NCBI GenBank assembly: GCA_029204225.1 | Contig: CM055093.1 | Location: 2,706,887 to 2,770,886, forward strand | Length of the DNA stretch: 64,000 nt | From: Diphasiastrum complanatum | Taxonomy: Eukaryota; Streptophyta; Lycopodiopsida; Lycopodiales; Lycopodiaceae | Direction of reading: 5' to 3' | Part shown: in pieces, positions 10,966 to 20,239 of the stretch | How positions within the stretch are numbered: the first letter of the stretch is position 1 | How the letters are laid out: every line of letters begins with the position of its first letter | Program-made: the position numbers and the translations under genes | The notes under the pieces: model-generated | What the model was told of the DNA's origin: nothing | What the model saw: the letters and a program-made list of their open reading frames with translations, nothing else | The model's database searches: none

Positions 10966-11214
10966 TGTCATGAAGAAAGTGGTTCATGTGCCTAAAATCA
11001 CATGAGATCTATGATCATGCTCTAGAATCAGGCCCTATATTGTGAATGATCAATAATCATGAATAAAGATACCTTACTTTGCCTAGTTTGGTGAAGTTTT
11101 GCTACTTTTAGCTATCTTCTTGATTTTTGACTAGTTTCTTGATTTCTTGCATTTCCATTGTAATTTGATGTTTAATTAATGGATTAGATGTTTGAATTAT
11201 AAGGTTGGCACATG
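10966..11214 (+). repeat. LTR with internal ~307-bp deletion
   Basis: It begins TGTCATG, as does the complete LTR at 14240, then jumps to AAGAAAGTGGTTCATGTGCC and follows 14560-14800 closely to GGTTGGCACATGA. A purine-rich tract (GGAAGATACTGAGGAGGAAG, from 10937) sits before it as expected for a 3' LTR, yet a primer site follows it as expected for a 5' LTR. Confidence 0.8.
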
Positions 11215-11221
11215 AAAATTT

Positions 11222-11233
11222 TGGTATCAGAGC
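11222..11233 (+). other. Primer-binding site (initiator-Met tRNA)
   Basis: TGGTATCAGAGC follows the LTR after a short spacer, opening a second element's leader. Confidence 0.85.
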
Positions 11234-11760
11234 ATTAGATCCTTTCCCCATCAGAGTTGGTGGATTTTGTTAAATTTGGTAGAGTTTCTTGTTCTAGCTT
11301 TCTTGATTTTTCAATTTCCAACAAGTTTTGATTCAGTTTTTGACTATTGAACTCTCACTTTATGTGTAGTTTCTTGTTATTAGATCAATAGATCTCTCTT
11401 TTAGATTTCTAGAAGTACTGAGATTTTCTGATTTGGAGCTATAATGACCAAGTTATGGCCATTTTAGTGTTTTCTTTCCAATTTTAGCTAATTGTAGCTT
11501 TTTGCAGTCTGTTTTCTCCATTTTTGGCTGAATTTTTGGCAAAACTTTGTGACTTTATTATTATAGGATTGTAGATCTCACTCTTAGCTTGAATCTGAGC
11601 CAATTTCCAGCCAATTTAGTTGAAATTGAGGGAGTTATGACATTTCTTGTGAAGAGGGTCAAATTTTAACTTTGGTAAGAGATTTGGGAGAGAAGCACTT
11701 CAACTTTTCATGTCTGAAGTTTTGGTTGTTACTTTTTTTTCAGTTTATTCATTTTGAAGT
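11234..11760 (+). other. Untranslated leader of an LTR element
   Basis: T-rich leader sequence without a coding frame, running from the primer site until sequence character changes at an A-tract near 11768. No Gag start follows, so the element is cut off here. Confidence 0.5.
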
Positions 11761-12332
11761 TTTTGCAAAAAAAAAACCTAATGACAGCCCTAACGAAACC
11801 TACCCTAATCCTCGCTTAACTAACCCTAATCTCGCTACAAATTACTTCTCCTACTTCAAATTAACGACCCTAACCGCACACTCCCTCTCTCTCAAGATCG
11901 GCGGCATCATTTGCATCAGGTATATCAAAGTCCTTATCCGCCATTGTTGGTTTGCCTTCCTTCAACTCCCAGAAAAGAATATGGAATGAAAATGACACCA
12001 ATGTCGATCGAGCTCAGAAACTGATGCGAACCTTTCCGTGATCCAACTCCGCAATAAAACAAACAGCAAAGAGAATGGCAGAGCGCTCGAGGATATTCAA
12101 CAAAACAAAGCAGGACGAAACCGGTGGTTAGGCAGACGCGAGGTCCAACATTAAAGGAGGCGGCTACGATCACTCACTGCTACGATCAATGTGGAGAGCA
12201 GTTTAACAACCGCGTACTCTGTAAAGTCAAGTTTATTACAGATGATTATTGGTTGCCTTGGATACCAGCGCCGTGTAATACCTTGAAAGCGATCAGAGAA
12301 GTGAGATAGAGATGGATTTCTTAAACATTGTG
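11761..12332. other. Host-like low-copy sequence, no gene resolved
   Basis: The composition is richer in GC than the flanking elements, with CCCTAA-containing tracts (CCCTAATCCTCGC, AACCCTAATCTCGC) and CTCTCTCTC, typical of plant gene leaders. An open frame of 79 codons on the - strand (12173-11934) has no recognisable domain. Confidence 0.3.
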
Positions 12333-12728
12333 TTAAGCTGGGGCATCGGTATCAGACAAGATCTGAATAAGATGAATATCTGACAAGGTATATCTCAGCC
12401 CAACAACTCCCCAAGAATTAACACAAGTCTCGAACATCACTGCATGCAGGGCCAGAAGTAGACCCCTCTTTCCCCACCTCACCTCGGCCGTATCCTCATC
12501 CACGGTTTCATCAGGAACTCCACGAATTCTGTCAAAAATCACCGCCTGCTCTCCGCTATATATATTATGATGCTAACTTCATCCCTCACAATAATATCTC
12601 CAGTGAGTGAGGATTGCAATATAATCCAAATATCAGCGCTAACGGCTCTGGGTTCTTCTAGGATATGATCAGAAGCTCCTTCCATAGTAGTGGTGGCTTC
12701 AACAGTTCTGACAAGCAATGCCCACCAT
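12333..12728 (-). pseudogene. Possible host gene exon, unknown protein, one frameshift
   Basis: On the - strand a frame from about 12725 reads WALLVRTVEATTTMEGA, SDHILEEPRAVSADIWIIL and DIIVRDEVSIIIYIAES before a stop. One base over, it continues as AVIFDRIRGVPDETVDED, AEVRWGKRGLLLALHAVMF and CVNSWGVVGLRY to a stop at 12333. The residue mix and the smooth pick-up across the frameshift suggest a once-real protein end. Upstream (higher coordinates) a pyrimidine-rich tract ends in CAG near 12755, compatible with a splice acceptor. I do not recognise the family. It could also be chance. Confidence 0.3.
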
Positions 12729-12999
12729 TCTTGAATTTACACCGGGAATCTGTTGAAAGAAAAAAAACCACTTCCAAACAAACTATCACGAAGAGCAAGC
12801 ATTCAAGAATTCAACCGGCGCATTTCCTCGCAGATGTTCGTCACAGTACCCGTGCAACAGGCGCGGTTGATTAACAAATCTTGGGTTTAATTAATCTCGC
12901 GGTTGATCCCCGGCATCCTTCCGAACATCCTCTGATTTGTGAACTCCTATTTCGGAAGCAACTGTCTCACACAAGTTTCTCTTCTCTGCTTCATTCCCG

Positions 13000-13120
13000 T
13001 CGGTTGATATTTTCTCTCTCTACCCGCCCCTCTCTCTCCATCGGTCGAGATTTTCTCTCTCTACCCTGCCCCTCTGTCCATCAGTTGAGATTCTCTCTCT
13101 CTAACCTTCCCTCTCCCTCT
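13000..13120. repeat. CT-rich ~41-bp minisatellite, three units
   Basis: Units start at about 13000, 13041 and 13081, each TCGGTYGA or TCAGTTGA followed by GATTTTCTCTCTCTACC-like sequence and a C/T block. The flanks are also pyrimidine-rich. Confidence 0.8.
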
Positions 13121-13394
13121 GCCCGGTCTGCCAGAATCTTCTTTTTATGTGCCCGATAAAAAAATTTCCGTTTATTCCTATTGCTCTAACGGTTTCATAT
13201 TTTTCTTTCGAGCACCCCAACGGATCACCCAAGTAACCAAGAAAAAAAAATTTGCTATCATTTTTAAGATTTCTACGATTTTATTTCTTTCACGGTCCAA
13301 TGTTTCAAAGAAACCAAAAAAAATTGTGTTATGGCCTTTTTCTTAAGTTTGCCTAATTACGTTTGTTCCTCGATTTTTGTATGTCAATAACTCT

Positions 13395-14800
13395 TTCGTT
13401 TGCAGTCGGATTTTAGTACAGTCAAAAGCAAAAGCAATCAGATCATCGTGCTTGACACTATTCAGCTATCTGTACCGTCAAAAGCATCATTTGATATTTT
13501 TTATAACTTTGTCCCATTTTGCCTTAGTTGTTAAATTTTATAATCCATTTCTTTGAACGTCCATATCTTTTCCATTTGATCTCAAATTTCGATGCAATAA
13601 AAATCAAAAGTGGTCATTACGTCGAACTTGACATGATAGCATTGGTATAAAGCTGAAACTGATCCATGAAACAAAGTTGACATTTTGCCAATAGCTATTT
13701 TGTTACATTCTTCGAGGACTCAGAATTTTGGGACAGTGGAGAAGAACAAATTTGTTACTAGCAAATTTGTGATTTTACGAGTGAAATTTACAATTGTCCC
13801 AAATTCTTCTCCCTTCATTCAGATTTGTGGACCCATAACCCACAGACTATTGGTCACTACACTGATAATGAATATATGTCCGACTATGAAGATCAATGGG
13901 ATGGAAATGATTATGAGTATGGGTATGACGATGATGGTGATGATTGTCAACAAGATGAGGAGGAATGTGATGATGGTGACGATTGTCAACAGCATGATCT
14001 ACAATGTGATGATGGTAGCGATTGTCAGCAAGATGATCATCAACAATGTGATGATACGAACGAGCATGAACAATATTCCGATGCGGATCATGATTGTCAA
14101 CCAGATGATCAAGAATATCAGCCTGGTGATGTAGACGAATATAATAATGGCCAATATGAAACCGAATATCAACATGGCACTCAACAAAGGACTCCATGGT
14201 CTTCATTTTTGAGGAAAAAAATGCTTAAAGTAGGGGTAGTGTCATGTGCTGCATGTAATTAACCCATGAGCTTACTAATGAATTGCCAAATATAGCCATG
14301 GAGCTAAATTAGATTAGAACTAGTCAATAGGACAGTTAATAAAGTGGTTCAAACAACCTCGCTATAATTGAGAATAGTGGAATTGTAATAATGGTTGTAA
14401 AACCCAATTCAGCTAAATAAGGCCCCAAAATTATAGTAGAGGTGCAAATGACCACTATAATTAGCTGAGGTCGTGCTAAATTTGGAGGCTATTGTTCATT
14501 TTGTAATTTTGAGTTTTAAGAGATCTTGGAGATTCTCTTTGAGAGCTTTCTTGATGAAGAAAGTGGTTCATGTGCCTAAAATCACATGAGAGCTATGATC
14601 ATGCTCTAGAATCAGGCCCTATCTTGTGAATGATCAATAATCATGAATAAAGATACCTTACTTTGCCTAATTTGGTGAAGTTTTGTTACATTTAGTTATC
14701 TTCTTGATTTTTGACTAGTTTCTTGATTTCTTGCATTTCCATTGTAATTTGATGTTTAATGAATGGATTAGATTTTGAATGCTAAGATTGGCACATGACA
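13395..14800 (+). mobile_element. Internally deleted Gag-only LTR element, 3' half
   Basis: It starts with a leader homologous (inverted) to 7.4-7.9 kb, then an Asp-rich open frame (13825-14262, 145 codons: DNEYMSDYEDQWDGNDYEY, DDCQQDEEECDD, DDCQQHDLQCDD) corresponding to the Gag N-terminus of 8940-9170. This passes directly into a polypurine tract (AAAGTAGGGGTAG, 14227-14239) and a complete LTR. There is no Gag core or pol. The 5' LTR is absent: the left side joins host-like DNA near 13395. Confidence 0.7.
14240..14800 (+). repeat. Complete 561-bp LTR
   Basis: It starts TGTCATGTGC and ends GCACATGACA, exact inverted termini, and is preceded by a polypurine tract, which makes it a 3' LTR on the + strand. 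Its second half matches 10973-11214. The sequence after it (AAACGAAC...) is unrelated to that after the 11.2-kb copy. Confidence 0.9.
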
Positions 14801-16242
14801 AACGAACAAGCACTGAAATATTGTGTTGCTAGATTCATACATAATTGCTACTTTTTTTAAGGATATGATAGGCCGCTGGCCAGCACATTCTGATGGACCA
14901 ATATTCGCGCTTTCTACTATGGATTCGTGAGGAGTGGAGCATAGTAGTAAAGTGTTGTTGGTTTCCTTCAAAAGTGCGACGGACTTGCTCCATTTACTAT
15001 ATCTTTTGAAGTAAATCGTTGTAGCTTACATTCGGAAATGCGATGGACCTGCTCCACGTATTTTTGTGGGTATGTTTTCATAAATGATTGCTACCAGAAG
15101 TGTGATGGACTTCCATCGTTGTCCATGGATTTTCATAATGATAAAAGCATTGATAATGCTTATGCTTGTCTCTGTGGCCTGGTGCAAGGTAACAGCTGGT
15201 GTTAGGGGAAGTTCCTGACGGGGGATTGGTCTCGCCAGAAAGCCCTAAAAGGTTAAGGGCCCAGACTGCCCTTACATGAGTGATTGAGAGATATCGCTTC
15301 CAACCCTGAGGGTCGTCTCAATCACCCCGTACTCCTCCTGCCAATAGGGGTTTTCCAAGCCCCTAGAGGTATGGCCGGAGGAGTTGTAAGCATCATCATA
15401 CTTGTCTTGTCCTACATGTCTTGTGATGTGTGAGATAATTCTTCATTTGGCACTATAATATAGTACTTGACAAAGGGGAGTGGGGGTGCCAGTTATACAG
15501 CCGCCTTGTTTCATAAGCGGTCCAACCGTTAGGCCTAGGTATTTCGCTAGGCAGTTCCAACGGTGGATGTGACTAAATTGACCCCTAACCAAGGTGGTGT
15601 ATTTCAACCACGCATGGTAAACGGCCTGCTCTTGTGTTTCAAAGAGGTCGAGCTTACGACTTAATCATACAAAAGAACCGATTTTTTGCCAAATATAACA
15701 TCAAGTGTAACTTTTGTAAAGTAAACATCATATACTTAGAACTTTCGATCTTTGCTAATCATGGGTCTAATGTGAGAAAGTGTGATTAGCATGCTAGGTA
15801 AACTTACTCACTATTAGGTCAAACTATGCCAATGCGACAATACCCATGAAAAAACCCCGAAATCATAAGGTACGATATCCAAGTTTAAATCAACACTATG
15901 CTAATTTTAGCAATGCCCATGTAGTTCAAAGAAAGAAATCGCATTTCATAACATCCAACTCAGAGACTAACAAATGAATTGACTAGCTTGACAAGATATT
16001 ACTGAGACCCTTGTTTCACCCAAAACTTTCTCTCTCAGCTTTACGTTCTAGCATACCCTAACGTTTTTAGCCATTCTCTTCAACGAGGGGGTTGGTAGCC
16101 GGATCTCGATCTCTCCTCCAAATCTGATCCATGTGTAATGCAAATTTTCCAAGCACTTGATGAGGTGCGAGTGATCGCTTCTGGTCAGCTAAAACAAATG
16201 AATGCTCATTTCCTGATAGGTGCTGGTATATCGTTGTCGCTT
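14801..16242. other. Gene-free; unclassified GC-richer block at 15165-15660
   Basis: No coding region, tRNA or rRNA was recognised. At 14960-15120 a short motif recurs (AAGTGCGACGGACTTGCTCCA, AATGCGATGGACCTGCTCCA, AAGTGTGATGGACTTCCATC), a degenerate repeat. The 15165-15660 block has G/C runs (GACGGGGGATTGG, AAAGGGGAGTGGGGGTGCC) resembling the LTR style at 41-45 kb, so it may be an LTR relic. Confidence 0.35.
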
Positions 16243-16276
16243 ATTGGCATGGGGACAGCTTTGGCCCCGTGCCAAT
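16243..16276. repeat. 12-bp stem hairpin
   Basis: ATTGGCATGGGG and CCCCGTGCCAAT pair over 12 positions (one G:T in RNA) around a 10-base loop. No gene that it would regulate is evident. Confidence 0.8.
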
Positions 16277-16429
16277 CGTAAATTAACACGTGGAGTCCGG
16301 GCAGGGGACAGGAATTCGTGCACTGAGACCCCACTGTTGCCGCAAAATTAATGGCGCCAAGCGAGCACCCGGTACCAAGGAGTCGGGATCCACTGTCCCA
16401 GCGCCAGCCTTCCACGCAAGCTGGGTGCT

Positions 16430-16790
16430 TGGATAGATTACAAGGAGCCCTTATGGCCGAGGAGAGTAGGCAAGCTAATGTGTTGTCTAGATTTGGACAA
16501 CTCTCTCTCTCAAGGATGAAGGAGATGCACAAGCTCTTTTCACACATGGAAAGAGCAAAGGCAAAGCAATATGACCATTCAAGAAGAAGGTCGAGCTGCT
16601 AAAAGATGAAAATGATGATCAATGATCACCTTCGTCATCTACCAAAAGCAAGAAGGACGAATCCAAGAGATGGCTTCTATGAGGAGGAGGCACTCATGGC
16701 ATCCATGTGTACACACATCATCAAGTTTCATGGAGGAAGATTCTTGGTGGATTGGTAGTGGAGCAAGCTTTCACATCACAGGAAACTGAC
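16430..16790 (+). pseudogene. Ty1/copia Gag-protease scrap
   Basis: A short + strand remnant in broken frames ends in DSWWIGSGASFHITGN (16738-16785), the copia protease start that normally reads WWIDSGASSHMTGN. The catalytic Asp is replaced by Gly and a stop follows. Upstream segments (ANVLSRFGQLSLSRMKEMHK, KKDESKRW) are compatible with a Gag C-terminus but have no intact zinc knuckle. Confidence 0.6.
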
Positions 16791-17642
16791 GTATTTTTCT
16801 TCATTTTCATTGTATTAAATTCCTAAAAAATTATATGCAAAATAGCTAGATTTGATGTCTCAATCTAAGTGCAATCTTTGATGCTTGATTCATGATAGTA
16901 GATTTAAATGAGGTTCATAATCTTTTATTTTAACAGTACTGCTCTTTCCAAAATTTCACTATTTTTCTCCTGGTTTAATCAACCCATCTTACAAATTAAG
17001 GTTGTCAAATTTGAATTGTGAAATGAAATGCATCCTCTGTCATTATATGTACTCTTGATCTAGAATCTACTTGAACATTTGATTAGCAAAAAATCCTTAA
17101 TAGATGTAATGCATGACGTCAACAGACTATATGAACATCACCTATAAGACTATTGACTCCTTTACACTTGATTTAGACTCTCTTAAAAATCAATTGAAAT
17201 CGAAAAAAACACTTGAAATTGTTAAAGGTGAAACATGGGAGAATATTTTCAAGGTGTGGTGAGATGTGTCAACATCCACATAGACTCGATAAGCATGAAT
17301 TAGAACAAATGATTATGAATTGAGCTAATATTAAAAATAATGATTGTCCCATTGTAATGATAAGATTTATAAAGGATGAACAGGATGAATACTTTTCCTA
17401 CCCTTACACCTAAGGAAAAGGAGTCATGTTTGCTAGTTTTTATTTTGGTGCAAATTACTTTATTCACCTTACTGTTGTTGGTTTTGGTGAGTTTTCTTTT
17501 ATTTATCTACCTTCTTAATGAAAGTTAAGCATCAATGAGTAGTAAATTCATGATTATTTCATGGCAATTCAACTCTTCATACCTGTTGGTAGTGACAACC
17601 ATATTGAGGGGATTAGAAGATTGTTCACACAAAATTTTTCAT
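16791..17642. other. Gene-free AT-rich stretch
   Basis: Both strands are closed by frequent stops and I see no repeat, RNA gene or element end here. Confidence 0.6.
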
Positions 17643-18528
17643 TGTTAACATTAAGAGTGTTGTACGAAGTCTAATCAAAAGAACTCAAGACAGTTCGTTC
17701 ATTGTGATCATAGTGATCGAAACAAGCAAATAAATCATGAGATCATTGACAAAATTTCCAGAATTCACACGTGTGGGGAATGTCCACAAGAGTGACTGAT
17801 CTTAATTAAGCTTTGTGATTGGCACTATAACCTGATTCTAGAATGATTAACAAAATCTAGTTCAGAAGAAATGGCTAATCCACAATCTAGCATGCTAATC
17901 AACAGAATATAATGGCAATGATCAATGAATGAATAAAAAATACAAGATTTCAATGTATGAGCATTAGCCTCAACACGAGTTAGAGAGAGAGCTAGAGAGA
18001 TAACAAGCAATATTTGTCTAGATACAAAATGACATGAGAGTGGTTCTTCATCATTGATTGTGTGGAGAGCTACACATATTTATGGAGATTGAGGTAGCTC
18101 GAGGTAGAACCATATCTATCCATTCCAAAATGACATCTAAAGTGACATCTAGAGTCTATGTGACATTTGTCACTTGTCATGCATGAAATTCTACCAACTT
18201 TCTACAAGTGTACTAGTTCTAACTAGAAATGTCCAAAACATCATGCATGTGTCCATTAAACTTTGTGCATGCCTTGCATGTCACTATGAATCACTTACAA
18301 TTAATGCATGTGAGTTGCCACGAGTTTCTACAAGCATAATCATGCTAATTCTATGTCTACAAACTATATGCAAGTTGCATTTATCAAACTAGATAATACA
18401 TAACCATGTAGCTCGAGTTCTATGTAGGCCAAACTTGGCATTTTGCATTAATGAGCTACATACTTGCATGGTACAACATTTGTAACAAGCCAAGAAATCA
18501 GTATGGATTGTTTTTCAATTTTAACACT
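17643..18528 (-). repeat. 3' LTR of the - strand copia element
   Basis: On the - strand it starts TGTTAAAATTG right after the polypurine tract. A CCATAAATATG box lies near 18075. The far end is placed at 17643, where TGTTAACA on the + strand gives matching inverted termini; that end is less certain than the start because no second copy is present. Confidence 0.6.
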
Positions 18529-18543
18529 CCTCCTAAAAATGAT

Positions 18544-18988
18544 CTATATTGATTTGAACATGGATCTTGGTATAACTCCAAGGTTGGCTCTATGCTTGTT
18601 GAAGGAACTTTTGCTCAAAGGTTTGGTGAGCATATCTGCAATGCAAGATGATGTGTCGATGTGCTCCAATTTGATTTCACCTCCAATGATCTTCTCTCTC
18701 ACGAAGTGATGTGCAACTTTGATATGCTTGCTCCTTGCATGGAATATTGGGTTGTTGGCAAGGGCATGAGCTGAAATGTTGTCACACATGATCATAGGTA
18801 TATTTTCTTCCATAATTATCTTTAGCTTGAATTCCAAGATCTCGAGGCTTGCTTCAAGCCATAGATGCTTCTTTGGAGATGGCATACTTTGTTCTCCATT
18901 CCATGACCTCTTGATCCAAAGCACTTCCTTTGTTGTTGTAGTGAGCGCCTTGTACTCAGCTTCACATGATGAGAGTGATACAATATCT
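18544..18988 (-). pseudogene. Ty1/copia RNase H, C-terminal part
   Basis: The - strand frame carries VSLSSCEAEYKALTTTTKE, MCDNISAHALANNPIFHARS, KHIKVAHHFVREKI and ADMLTKPLSKSSFNKHR, the conserved copia RNase H C-terminus including the Asp of MCDN and the His of HARSKH. This domain removes element RNA from the RNA:DNA hybrid. The frame itself is intact to its stop, but it is cut from RT by the inserted element. It ends 16 bases before the polypurine tract region. Confidence 0.85.
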
Positions 18989-19639
18989 TGTGAAAGATTC
19001 AACTAGTTTCATCACATTTTGCAATATTTCCATATTTGGCATATTGAGGCCAAAACTTGTTTTAGACTTAGAGGTTGACTTTTCAAAGTTCATTAGTCTA
19101 AATTTCATTTGAATAAACACTTTTTTGAAAGTGTGGGAGAGATAGAATGCGAGTTTGAGTAGATTCAATTTGAATAAGTTGGGTACATTGAATCTAGACC
19201 CAAAATTGGTAGGGTTAGCATTTTGGTGGGAAAGCCAAGTGGCCAAATACGGTTTGGACCTGCTATAAAAGGATGTAACTCATGGAGAGAGTCATCTTCT
19301 CTCTTCTCTATCTCATTTCATGCTTATACATGGTTCTCTTGGGTTCTACTATCCATTGGTGCATTATCTTGGTGATTGCTTGCAATTCTATGTGTAGAAT
19401 GATCTATATTTGCTATTTTTGGATCCACACGTGTGAAATACAGTAGCTTGCTGGTCTTGTACGGACAACAACAGTACATAATTATTTCATTCAAGTTTGA
19501 TCAAGTTCTATTAGTGTTTGCATCTCAAATTGTGTGTAGATGCTGATTTTTCTACATTGGTGAAATTGATAGTGTATTTCTCTTTCTAACCAAAGATCAT
19601 TCAAGTAGATTGGATCTTAAGGATATGAAATCTTTCACA
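18989..19639 (+). repeat. Complete 5' LTR, 651 bp
   Basis: It begins TGTGAAAGAT and ends ATCTTTCACA, exact inverted termini. A TATAAAA box at 19264-19270 with CT-rich sequence after it marks the promoter and probable R start. The last 128 bp recur at 23282-23409 and the last ~95 bp at 1365-1458. Confidence 0.95.
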
Positions 19640-19651
19640 TGGTATCAGAGC
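19640..19651 (+). other. Primer-binding site (initiator-Met tRNA)
   Basis: TGGTATCAGAGC is directly adjacent to the 5' LTR. Confidence 0.95.
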
Positions 19652-20239
19652 TTGTGTTTCAGGTTATGAAGGAGGAAATCAGATCTATCAATGATTTGGT
19701 GAAGATATCAAGTCTAGAGCATGCTAGAGAGGATTCTACACCAAAATCGGATTTTTTGCTTTTGTAGATTGGATCTTTTGTAGACCAAAACACTAAATAG
19801 GTCAATATACTTGTTCAATTCTAATTTTTGAATTCACATACTGGATTTGGCCGATTTTTGGATCATTGGTTCAGCCTAAGTGGTGGCTTATAGATTGCAT
19901 ATCAAATTTTCAGCATTTGCATGTAGATTTGGAATAGTCAATTTTTTGTGATTTTGTCAAAACCCTAATTTTGATTGGATCTCTAGATAGTAAGGTTGCT
20001 GGACTTCATTTGAGTGTGTTTCAATCTTAGGAAGTGGCAAAAGTCATTAGATTGAGGATAGATCATAGGTTGATCAAAATTCCATGATTCTATGTGTTGA
20101 TTTGCTTGGATAAGTGCTAGAAGAGAATTTGTGAGATAGTTTCAAATCTTGGTGATTTCTTTTGAAAGCATTTGTTGTTGTTCAAAGGAGTGCTTTGTGC
20201 ATTGAAACAGGTTGAAAGAGAATATCAGGTCATTGCTAC

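Noticed and set aside
13685-14134. 149-codon + strand frame with many Met/Ile/Asn residues
   Set aside because: It overlaps the acidic DDCQQD frame (13825-14262), which is shared with two other copies. The Met/Ile pattern is the shadow of the GAT-rich repeat.
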